A stretch of 64,000 bases of DNA, from the NCBI GenBank assembly GCA_963169105.1, contig OY720634.1, positions 151,473,584 through 151,537,583 on the forward strand, read 5' to 3'. Origin of the DNA: Ceriagrion tenellum. Its lineage: Eukaryota; Arthropoda; Insecta; Odonata; Coenagrionidae. Below the pieces are notes generated by a model, which was given only the letters and a program-made list of their open reading frames with translations, was not told the DNA's origin and did no database searches. This document shows, piece by piece, positions 13,501 through 22,256 of this stretch (positions are counted from its first letter, which is position 1; each line of letters opens with the position of its first letter). The position numbers and the translations under genes are program-made.

Positions 13501-14469
13501 ACAAAGTCAAATGTAAAATAGGAAACAACACTCTTACATAACATCTTTATAATTAGTCATACTTGGGTCGTTTTCATTAGACTTCGCACACCAAATGTAA
13601 TATATTTTGTAACATCGAATAAAATAAATTATGTAATATATTTTGTAACATCGAATAAAATAAATTGATGATGAGCAAGTCGAAAATGATTAGTTCGAAA
13701 GATATCATTTCAACGGCAAGACAAAACATTTCGTCTTGTAAGTGGAAGAATCCTGCAGTAGTCCCACATGTGGCATTATTGTGTAATAAGTGGGCAGCAT
13801 TTGAATAGGTGGTGATCGATAATGGTCAGTGAGGCTTCTGTAACAAAAGAATTGGGGCTACATATTTAATTATATCGGTTATTCTTACACTGCTCAGAGA
13901 TTTTAATCAGGGAAACAACGTTGCTGGCAGTGTATATAGATTAGAACGGTTCTGAATATTTTGTGTCACTGACGCGCATTCGGCGGAGAATGAGATATCC
14001 CGTTTATTGTGCCATTAATGAGTTTCAAAGTTAGTGGCAATGACAATACAAAGACGTACTTTTAGTGCTAATCTAACACCAGATGTGATAATGTTACCTT
14101 TTCTCGTCCAGAGGTTATTATCTAACAATTCATGATCTGCATTTTCGACTGTATTTGTGTACCTACTGTCGTTATTTACTGCTTATTACTGTATTTCTTT
14201 AAAATCGAATTGATTGGATTCAGGAGTTGGTGATATGGGATACTTTTGGATGAGTTGATACTGTTGGATCCGTGTCACTCGCTATTCTTGTAGTCGCTAA
14301 TAATGCCAACTTTTAAATATAGCGTGGTTGTGAATGAGTTGTTTTCCTCACTCGCATGGATATTCACTGACAGGTGGAATTGGATTTTTGACTCCACCCA
14401 TAGATAGTGAATAGTGATTGGAGCAACTCACGTCAAGGTTTTTTAATGCTCTCTCCTGGGTTTGTTTAT
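13501..14469. other. Unassigned stretch with a 36-bp tandem duplication
   Basis: A 36-bp unit (ATGTAATATATTTTGTAACA followed by TCGAATAAAATAAATT) occurs twice head to tail at 13595-13630 and 13631-13666, essentially without mismatch. That implies a recent slippage or duplication event. The rest shows no gene. Confidence 0.6.
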
Positions 14470-14740
14470 TATTAATCTGCAAGTTTCGGGTTCTCCCGCG
14501 TTGAACCATTTTTGTGGACGACCAATTCGCCGGCATTCCAGTCGGCTTCATCAAGTCCTAAAGAATAGAAGAATTGTCTGCTACTAAATATAGGAATCTG
14601 GCCCGTTAATTGTCCGTTGGGAGTATCTTGACTGGAATGTCAACGAAACGGTCGTCCATAAAAATGGTTCATTGCGGGGAGAACCCGAAAATTACCGATG
14701 AAAAAGAAAACCGCGGAAGCCTTCATAGCAGTTTTGTCTA
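14470..14740. mobile_element. Penelope-like foldback with degenerate hammerhead core
   Basis: Two arms are inverted to each other. The left arm (14479-14545) reads TTTCGGGTTCTCCC, then GAACCATTTTTGTGGACGAC and GGCATTCCAGTCGGC. The right arm (14631-14696) reads, inverted, TTTCGGGTTCTCCC, GAACCATTTTTATGGACGAC and GACATTCCAGTCA. The outer motif AAACCGCGGAAGCCTTC follows at about 14711. The same set of motifs recurs at 50600-50790. Minus-strand 14558-14515 has the layout of a hammerhead ribozyme but with TTGATGA and GAATT in place of the CTGATGA and GAAAC cores, so it is presumably dead. Assignment to Penelope-like elements rests on the known presence of hammerhead motifs in their terminal repeats. 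Confidence 0.5.
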
Positions 14741-14934
14741 TTGTTGTTGGAAGTTGGATGTGAGGTGCCAGAGGAAAGTGCGTTGAGAATAATTTTGAAA
14801 GTGATAGGCGGTAAAGTTGGAGACAATTGTGATGTGATCCAGTTTGCGCTGGAGGAAGAGGACTCGTCATCTTCACTGCAATCCACAGCGTCATCGCCTA
14901 ATGTGAACAAAAAAGAAAAGCAGAGAGACCACAT
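14741..14934 (+). other. Short open frame next to the Penelope-like fragment, unrecognised
   Basis: An uninterrupted 67-codon plus-strand frame (14741-14944) ends in a serine-rich, acidic-then-basic stretch (EEEDSSSSLQS, then NKKEKQRD). It has no family match that I know. It directly adjoins the foldback fragment and may be part of the same element or fortuitous. Confidence 0.2.
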
Positions 14935-15085
14935 CTATCTATGAAATACCTTGCAAGCCACCACGAGGGTGTGTGGCATGGGGTGATTCCACACCAGCAC
15001 TCGTTCCAGTTCAAATCAGAACCGCGCACGTTCCCCAGGATGCCAGGCCAAAAGCAGTGAGGACAACAGTGCGCAGTCAGTCCAG
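14935..15085 (-). repeat. CR1-like LINE 3' tail fragment
   Basis: Minus-strand copy of the shared LINE tail (GGTGTGGAATCACCCCATGC, CACACACCCTCGTGGTGGCT). It is closely similar over more than 100 bases to the fragment at 30095-30240, including the internal block around CCAGTTCAAATCAGAACC. Confidence 0.6.
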
Positions 15086-15299
15086 AAACTAGGAGAGTGA
15101 TACATAGAAGAACATGCTATCATGCAGTACACTACTCAATTAACAAGTTCTGGTTGACATTATTAATGCGACAGATAAATAGCACTACAAGATACTAAAG
15201 CATGCAAGAGTATATAAAGCCGGATATTTCATGTGAGGTTAGAATCTAATAACAATGTTAAGATATTTAGAACTACTGAAAATACCTATTTAACCTAGT

Positions 15300-15545
15300 C
15301 ATTATCCTAGAACTGATCTATTGCAACTATTATAGCCCCTTATTGTACGTGAAAAATTGACATTTTAAATCTGTTCTGCATTGTATTTCCTTAATCTTAT
15401 TCCTGTGATCGTTTCTACCATGATAGTTTGGCTCTAGCAAAGTATAATACGTCCGGCAAAAAAATAGTCTACATCAACTTTCGTGAAATATTTAACCTAT
15501 ATCGATCCTTATTTGTTATTTAACCCTTCGGTCGGATAGAGGTTA
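15300..15545 (-). repeat. LINE-derived repeat, copy of 20527-20766
   Basis: This block is clearly homologous, in the same orientation, to 20527-20766. Shared stretches include TATCCTAGAACTGATCT, TTGCAA.TATTAT, CATTGTACGTG, TGATCGTTTCTAC and TTTGGCTCTAGCAAA. The second copy sits at the 3' end of a minus-strand LINE remnant, so this is most likely the 3' end of the same family. Confidence 0.6.
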
Positions 15546-15684
15546 GAGATCATCACTTCTGCTTTGGAGAGGGCAACAACTGCCAAGTCGGAGTAGTTGC
15601 GCTCGAAAAGGGAAAAAATGTCAGATGATGATTACTACTTTGCAAAGTATTTTGCCAACCTTTGGATCGCATTACTGCACGAAA

Positions 15685-15990
15685 AATCCAGAACTGGTGT
15701 GTTCCAGAGCGACACAGAGAATATTATCATGACGCCTCACGACATCTCTAAGTCTGACAGAAGCAATAAAATAAGAAAAATATATTGCCGAACAGATCGG
15801 TCAAAATACTCGTTCTTTCCGCGTACACAATAAAACTGAGCTCCTCTAAATACACTTCAAAAATAGACGTCACCATTTCACCTCCCAAAACTTTATCCCT
15901 TACCTTTTGACACGGCCAGTGTCCTAACGCCCACTGCCATATGCCCGTGCGGCGGCTCGCAGGGTAGTATGAAGATGCAGAATCTTTCTA
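15685..15990 (+). mobile_element. CR1-like LINE 3' end
   Basis: Plus-strand C-terminal end of the CR1-like ORF2 (TGVFQSDTENIIMTPH, NKIRKIYCRTDRSKYSFFPRT, stop) followed by the family 3' UTR and tail (CATATGCCCGTGCGGCGGCT, CGCAGGGTAGTATGAAGATG). The final coding block is open over about 50 codons. Everything upstream is missing, as in 5'-truncated LINE insertions. Confidence 0.75.
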
Positions 15991-16500
15991 TGAATGATGA
16001 ATTCAAAATTGAGGTGGAGAAGCTCATTTTTGAAAAATGAAACTCCTTAAGTTTCTCAAAGTTCTGTCGGGATTTCGTCCGGTTAAGTGGATCCGCACAC
16101 CCGGGGGCGGAAACCTAGGAGGAATTTGATTTGATCATCCGCCGGGAAAGCACCAGATCCTACTTCCTGTCTAAAGTTTTTTAGCTATATTTTTTCCAAA
16201 TCCTGCCTTTATTTCTGAGTATTATCCAAGATTCAGCCTAGGATAAAAATCGTCATAATAGTGGGATCCCGTACCAACTAAGTTTTTAAAAGTAAGAGTT
16301 TTTGGTGAGGCCTATGGCTGTTTTATTAATTACTGAGGGCGAGATTTCTTACAGCCTAATTACTATCTCATTTATACACGAATTTTTATGAATCGCCTCG
16401 TGCTGTAGAAATACAACCAGATCATATTTTGTAAGTATACATGGCCAAATTCTACAGAACAACCTGCTAGTTGAAGTCTTCATTATCTATTATACAGAGT
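15991..16500. other. Unassigned stretch
   Basis: No open frame or repeat I can identify, apart from GC-richer sequence around 16080-16160. Confidence 0.4.
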
Positions 16501-17100
16501 GTCCCATTGATCGTGTGTCATTTTTAGCCACTATATTTCATGCCATATGGATGAAATTTTGTACCTGGGTAGAAAAAGGTTGCAAGTTTTGTTGAGTGTA
16601 AGCAAAATTTTATAAACTTGACCTTTTGACCCCAGAAATAAGGTCCAATCAAAAATCCAAATTTTGCCTTATGGGCTTTCAATGTTAAATTATTCGAAAT
16701 ACAAGAAAGACGGAATTATTTTGCGAAACTTTCAATTATCAGGTTTTTGGGCACGAAGAACACATTAGAAGAGCTTTCGAGTTCGAAAATGCAACCGTGA
16801 CCCCTGAAAGGAAACAGTCAAGGTCACAGAAGTGACAAAAAGTGAATCTCCCCTACAAACCAGTCGAATCACAGGTTTAAAAAGGTGCCAAGATCGACGG
16901 TAACGTCTTCAGATCCCTCTTGTCATCTCTTGACCGTCAAGGACTACTCAGGGGTCAAAGGTCACAGGGGTGACCAAAAATGAATCGAGGCCACAAACGA
17001 ATCGAATCATAGGTTTAAAAAGGTGCCAAGGTCGATGGTAAGGTCTTCAGGTCACTCTTGTCATTCCTTGACCTTAAAGGGTTACTTAAAGGGTTAAAGT
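16501..17100. repeat. Dispersed repeat with a 138-bp tandem duplication
   Basis: Two copies of a 138-bp unit lie head to tail at 16822-16959 and 16960-17097. Each starts GGTCACAG..GTGAC and contains AGGTTTAAAAAGGTGCCAAG and TCTTGTCAT..CTTGACC. The preceding 300 bases (GACCTTTTGACCCCAGAAAT and similar) share the ACTTTGACC-type motif with 39740-39790 and 45855-45870, suggesting one dispersed non-coding repeat family. No protein is encoded. Confidence 0.6.
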
Positions 17101-17226
17101 GTATAAAATAAATGGTGAATGGAGTCTGGGGGCGTTTCCATGGAATTCGGGTTAGATTAGATTTGTCACTTCAATGATAATGATGGGTAGCATAAATGTT
17201 CGGTGCGGAATTATCGTGCTCTTTAT

Positions 17227-17320
17227 GCGAAAATCCACAGAGAAAAAATCATCCGCCTTTAGCGGGTTTCGAACCCGGATCCCGGTCAAGGCGGATGATT
17301 TTTTCTTTGTGGAATTTCGC
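17227..17320. repeat. Long palindrome enclosing a Pol III B-box-like loop
   Basis: Arms 17227-17259 and 17288-17320 are reverse complements at 31 of 33 positions (TCATCCGCCTT at the inner end). The 28-nt loop contains GGGTTTCGAACCC. On the minus strand this reads GGTTCGAAACC, an exact match to the tRNA B-box consensus. Transcribed, it would form a long hairpin with a T-arm-like tip. It is probably a mobile tRNA-related foldback rather than a functional tRNA, because no acceptor stem or anticodon arm can be drawn. Confidence 0.6.
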
Positions 17321-17410
17321 ACATTTGTGTATTGCGCGTGACTCCGTAAAAGTGGAACTCCGTGGCTAGTCCCGGATAGCTTAAAATTTGTGCTTTTTAT
17401 AGTCTAAATC

Positions 17411-17535
17411 TATATCTTCATACTACCCCGCGATCCACCTCATGGGCGTTGCAGAGGGTGCCAAGACATCAGCCGTATGAAGATGTAAGGGATAAGGTTC
17501 TGGGAGATGAAATGGTGACGTGCATTATGGGAGTG
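17411..17535 (-). repeat. CR1-like LINE 3' tail fragment
   Basis: Minus-strand tail of the shared LINE family: CACTCCCATAATGCACGTCA, CCATTTCATCTCCCAGAACC, then CACCCTCTGCAACGCCC and ATGAAGATATAGA. Only non-coding 3' sequence is left. Confidence 0.65.
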
Positions 17536-17654
17536 TAATTAGTGGAGCTGAGTTTTTACCGCGGGCGAACTAGCACTAATATCGTCTTAAATGCCACAAT
17601 GTGGGCATATGAAGCGAACATTTCGTTCGTATAAATCACCCTAAAAAATCGCCT

Positions 17655-17770
17655 TGAAGTATGATGGCTTGGTGGCGTGACTGGCAAACACAAACAGCCT
17701 TGGTTGCCTATGGTTGGTCCGAGTTCAAATCCCGGGCGAATCAACCATTATTGTCGGTTTGTGGACAGTT
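17655..17770 (+). repeat. tRNA-derived SINE fragment (A and B boxes)
   Basis: TGGCTTGGTGG at 17665-17675 fits the Pol III A box. GTTCAAATC within CCGAGTTCAAATCCCGGG at 17723-17731 fits the B box, 48 bases further on. The region between does not fold into a standard tRNA, so a SINE head is more likely than a tRNA gene. The body after the B box is not recognised. Confidence 0.5.
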
Positions 17771-18329
17771 TTACGAAGTATATTACCAGGTAAGTCCTGT
17801 CTCCACTCTCTTGAAATCTCCACTCCTGATCTCCGTTACATGTCTAAAAGGGAAGAAAATGTTTCAGGATATACAACGCAGTTTTGAACCTAGAGTAGAG
17901 GTTGGGATTTGATCATTGGACGGTCAGAATAAAGTACACACTAGCACGGGGTCAATAAGCTCTCACTAGAGCATAGCTAAGGTTTTTAAATCAAAAGTAG
18001 ATAGTTTTAAGACAGTCTTACTTCAACTGTAGAACTAAAGAATTCCTCAAAATGTCATGTAATGACTGAACGTAAATTGAAGATTTCCAATGCCATTCAA
18101 CGAGAAGTATATTAAACATTTAAAAAAAGAGTTCAACACAAAGTCATATACTTCGGCTTCAGTTGATCGTAGAGAACTTAGCAGACCTCGAGAGCACTGT
18201 TCCAAATGGTACACTCTAAACCCTCGCCATTTCTTCTCGGCTTAAAGAAATCATCCAAGACATTCTGTCGTGTAGAACGGCCTTTTGAGACACGTTAGGA
18301 GTCAAGAATAAACATGAAAAAATTACACC
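17771..18329. other. Unassigned stretch
   Basis: No gene seen. The sequence after 18120 (GAGTTCAACACAAAGTCATA) precedes LINE 3' sequence without a stop-free frame and may be its decayed coding part. Confidence 0.35.
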
Positions 18330-18645
18330 AGGCAAGTGCCAGTACGAAATTGGGGTTAATAATATAACTTTACACAGTATCTCTAGAACTGATAGGAGCG
18401 AAAAAATAGGGAGAGATAAACTGCCGAATGTATAGGCAGAAAAAAAATCCTGCTTTCCTCATACCATTTGTGAGTTCCCAAAAACTGCGAGGCACTGACA
18501 CGAGAGACTTCTTAACATATATTCACCTCCGTCCTCTCCCCCGTCTCATTCCATATTCCCTACCCTTTTAAGGCTGTCTCCCTAGCACCCTCTACCACAT
18601 GCCTAATCGGCGGCTCGAAGAATGGTATATGGACAAAAATGAAGA
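18330..18645 (+). repeat. CR1-like LINE 3' end fragment
   Basis: Plus-strand decayed end of the LINE family: a remnant of the IDCRTDR-type ending at about 18410-18440, then the 3' UTR (CCCTACCCTTTTAAGGCTGT) and tail (CACCCTCTACCACATGCC, GGCGGCTCGAAG, ATGAAGATC). More diverged than the copies at 15685 and 25197. Confidence 0.55.
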
Positions 18646-19834
18646 TCTAATCACCAAATTCCAGTGGGATAATTGAGCTTCCGCGCACTTGAATGTGGGG
18701 CGATTTTCATTTACCGTCCGTTATTAGCCTTTAATGTGAATGACATTAAATATACTCAAAACTCACCATCGATAACACAGGCCTGCAATTTTTGAGTCCT
18801 GCATGCTTTCTTGATGCGAAGAGCCCTTTCCGACGTAACTTGGTGCGCTGAATCCGAATCAACTCACGAAAATTCTCGCTGACGAGGAGGCTTGTCAAGA
18901 TTTTGAGATATTCTACCGTTAAAAGCTCACAATGGCAATTTTTAGGTCTTTTTAAGCTTAAATATCTCATAAACCAAAGGCGACAGAGTAATTCTGCAAA
19001 CGGATTCGAAGTCTCCGTAAAAAAGTTTGTAAAATAGATCTATGAAGCCTAGAAAAACTATCGTAACCATAACCTCTATTAACTTGGTAATTATCAAAAA
19101 CTCTATTTAATTCAACTACACTATAATTTTTAGTACATAAATTTTTAAATATTAGATACAGGTTATGGAAACCATAGTATTTCCATACGGTGTACTAGCT
19201 ATATTAATTATTTACACAGACTTCGGATACTTTTGCATACTTACTCTATCAACTTTGGTTTCTGCGGTATTCCATCTCAAAAAGACATCAAAATTGCCAT
19301 TTTGACTCTGCAAGGTTAGAATATCTCCTAATTCTGTCGTGATAGCCAATTTCCGCGAGTAGATTCGAACTCAGTGCACAAAATTATGTCGGAAGTGGCA
19401 CTTAGCATCAAAAAAGGATACACTTGTTACGTGTAATCGTTATAGGCTTATCGACTCATTCATTTCATTTTGACCATGGAATGGTTAGGAGAGGGCATTC
19501 ATGTGTTTACGCACGACTGCAGAGGAAAAGGAAGGAAACCTTTCGTTCATTCCTAAGCAGAAAGGTTATCGCCAAAATCTTATCATTTCGTGTGAGGAGG
19601 GTGTGAGTGAGGCTCGACCAGTATCCCCTCCCGCTGAGTTCCATAACAATCCCTCACCGATTGCACTCGGCGAAGAGCAGAGGAGCAGAGGAAGGGTGGT
19701 GCAAGAGGCGTTGAGGAGGTGGGGGTAGAAAGGTGAGGGGAGCAGAGTAAAAGCGGGCTATGATCGAACGACGCTGGTATTGGCCGCGCTTGCCTCCTCG
19801 AAGGCTGAGGCCCCATTGGGCACTAGGAGCACAC
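18646..19834. other. Unassigned stretch
   Basis: AT-rich to 19420, GC-rich after 19600. The short frames at 19424-19881 overlap on both strands inside the GC-rich block and look like composition effects. No splice-linked exons were found. Confidence 0.4.
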
Positions 19835-20075
19835 GGAATGCGCCTTGCCGTCGAAATCCAAATGCAAAAAATATGCAGCACAGCATTTAAGAAACCAGGT
19901 CTTGTTGAGCGTATATGTAATAGGAGGATCCTCGTATGAATAAGTAAAAAAGAGATGCTACTTCGCTCTGGTTAGGCCACACCTCGAATACACCGCGAGC
20001 ATTTGGGACACTTGTCATAAGATTTAACCAAGAAAATGAGTAAAATACAGAGAAAAGGTAATGAATAGTACTTCA
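19835..20075 (+). mobile_element. CR1-like LINE C-terminal fragment
   Basis: In one frame near 19960-20025 the peptide YFALVRPHLEYTASIWDT is the conserved C-terminal block of CR1/Jockey ORF2 proteins. It is flanked upstream by TTTAAGAAACCAGGTCTTGT and downstream by an AATACAGAGAAAAGG relic. The same DNA occurs inverted at about 25720-25800. The fragment stops where the SINE at 20090 begins. Confidence 0.7.
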
Positions 20076-20089
20076 TGCAAGTTCTACAA

Positions 20090-20405
20090 GCGGGGGATCG
20101 GTTTGGTGTGGTGATTAGAGTACTCGCCTACACGGGCACACGGGCGGCCAGGGTTCAAATCCCTGAAGTGGCGAATGTATTCAGAGGAACCCTAACCCTA
20201 CTTGAGTGTCTTGTGGAGGGCACTTCAAGTGGAGTACTCCGTCTATCGGATGAGACGTTAAGCCGTGGTCCCATTGGCGCCTTTCGTTAAGAGCAGGCTA
20301 ATGCCGACGCCGGGTTTCTATCCACCCTTCCTCCCTTACCTATCCCCTATGGCGCAAATGACCTTAGCCGTCGGTCGCCTCCCCAAATATCCAATCCAAG
20401 TACTG
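20090..20405 (+). repeat. tRNA-derived SINE with conserved core
   Basis: The head has a tRNA-like A-box region (GGTGATTAGAGTACTCGCC, about 20110-20128) and a B box (GGTTCAAATCC, 20152-20162). The body contains GGATGAGACGTTAAGCCGTG, then GTCCCATTGGCGCC and TTTCGTTAAGAGCAGGCTAA. I know this arrangement from core-domain SINEs of several animal groups, but the domain name should be checked. It lies directly after a LINE 3' fragment. No poly(A) tail or target duplication is obvious. Confidence 0.7.
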
Positions 20406-20526
20406 CAAGCTAGCTAATAAATCTTGTAATAGCTAGATCAGGTCTGAAATTTCATGCGGGATGAATTGCTATTAATTAAATTAAGATATCATAATAGCAA
20501 AACCTACTTTACTAATTGAGGGTCAA

Positions 20527-21240
20527 AGTATCCTAGAACTGATCTGTTGCAAATATTATGGTCCCTCATTGTACGTGGAAAAAATGACGTTCATAAAATA
20601 TCTGTTCTTGAGTCTTTTCCTTTGCCTGATCGTTTCTACTAGCTATTATAGTAGAAACGTTGGCTCTAGCAAAATATGCTGAACGTCCGACAGAAAACAA
20701 TACACATACTTTCTTAAATATTTCATATGTATATTTTCTCTTCGATCGGAAAGAGGTCTCCACCATAATTCTCTCAACAATTCAGTGACATAGCTATGTA
20801 TATTGTAATAATTTTTAACAAATCTTGCGTCTCTCCGCCGTATTCGATCTATGCATGAAACTAGTCATACTTCGTGAGGGCCCCACATACTACTTGCGTA
20901 CTCCAAGTCAGGTCCAACGAGAGAAAAATAGCATCGCTTAACTTTCTTGTCACATTTCTCCCAGTTTTCTTTTCATAAATCCCAACTAAAATGGAAATTT
21001 GCCTGTCCGCAAATTTCCATTATTCACATTTCGTTGGGCAATTATTCTGTCGGACTCAGTGTTAATATCCCAGTACAATACTGCGTTGCCCGCGAGAAAG
21101 CGAAGTTTGCTCGGAACAACGGTGGTGATATCATTAACATGGAAAACGAATACTAAGGGACCAATTTCCCTTCACAGAGGTACACCTGATATTATTTTCA
21201 CCGTGTCTGAACTATTGCTATTTAGAACTACTCTCTATTC
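20527..21240 (-). mobile_element. CR1-like LINE RT remnant, minus strand
   Basis: Read on the minus strand from 21240 downwards, a decayed RT can be followed. It shows VSGVP with PLVFVFHVNDITTVVP (the GVPQGSVLGPLLF..YIND block), then KLRFLAGNAVLY where FADD should stand, so the catalytic aspartates are lost. A relic of the RPHLEYA.S.WGP block follows near 20880, and RNDQAKEKTQEQIF near 20640. Numerous stops. Its left part (20527-20766) recurs at 15300-15545. It lies head to head with the LINE at 21245. Confidence 0.65.
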
Positions 21241-21244
21241 TTAG

Positions 21245-22039
21245 ATGTCTAAGATAGCTTTAATCCAACATATTTTGTCGTTATGTATTCCATTGGCACT
21301 GAGCTTAACTAGTAAGGACAGTCAGTCTTTAGATAAGGATTTAGATGCGATTGATGATTGGTGTGATAGTTGGCAGCTAGAATTAAATTTGAAGAAATGC
21401 GCGATAATGAACTTTTGGAAAAAGAATGGCTTTCCCCGGAATAATTATTGCATCAAAGAAAAGAAAATATCTAACGTAGAATCTATTAAATACTTCGTCA
21501 CCATCGTCACCATCACTGAAGACATGTCATGGGGGAAACACATCAGGGAAATAACTAGTGTAGCAAACCGTAGATTAGGATTCGTAAAAAGGGTTCTAGG
21601 CAAATGCGATGAGAGAGTACGAGAAAGAAGCTATTTTACACTTGTCAGGCCTCATTTAGAATATGCCGCTAGTATATGGGATCCGTACGAGGAAGATATT
21701 ATAAAAGAATTAGAGCGCGTGCAAAGGAGATCCGCTAGGGTTGTTAAAGGCCGTTATGATAAATGTGTAAGTGTTACGAGCTTAATGGAAGAACTCGGAT
21801 GGGAATTACTATCAGAACGCAGGTTAAAATTTAGGTTAAACCTTTCAAGTAAATTCGAAACCGTTTTCTTCACAGATGACGTTAGATATATATTAAGAAC
21901 CCCTGCGTATTATGCTAGGTTTGATCATATTAACAAGATAAGAGAGATAGATTGTCGCACCGATAGATTTAAAATGTCATTTTTCCCGCGAACTATAAGA
22001 GAAAACAATAGGCAGCGTAGCAAAGGGATAGGTAGGTGA
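21245..22039 (+). pseudogene. CR1-like LINE ORF2, C-terminal part of RT
   Basis: The longest intact LINE frame of its family here: 264 codons open to its natural stop. It covers the RT thumb and C-terminal region: WCDSWQLELNLKKC (about residue 39), WGKHIREI, the signature FTLVRPHLEYAASIWDPY near residue 139, LERVQRRSARVVKGRY, and the terminal CRTDRFKMSFFPRTI. The catalytic palm with FADD is absent, so the copy is 5'-truncated and cannot transpose. The 3' UTR with family tail (CCTGCCACACACCCTCGTGG, ACGTAGATGTATATG) continues to about 22256. The frame is cleaner than other copies, so it is probably the youngest of this family in the window. Confidence 0.85.
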
Positions 22040-22256
22040 AATATAGTTAGAGTAGTCTGTAGTGCATGATGCATGTCATTACAACCAATTCTTCCTTATT
22101 ATGTAGATACTAACCATCTAGCTCCATGTGACCGTATTTTCTAGCATGTCTCATTTAAATATACTAGTTGCATGTCAATAGTGCATGTTTGGTGACCTTC
22201 ACCCCCTGCCACACACCCTCGTGGTGGCTCGCAGGGTATTACGTAGATGTATATGT
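22040..22256 (+). repeat. 3' UTR and tail of the LINE copy
   Basis: Non-coding 3' part of the element whose ORF ends at 22039. It ends in the shared tail CCACACACCCTCGTGGTGGC, CGCAGGGTATTACGTAGATG. Confidence 0.7.

Noticed and set aside
17655..17770. Functional tRNA gene
   Set aside because: A and B boxes are present, but no cloverleaf with an anticodon arm can be drawn; treated as SINE.
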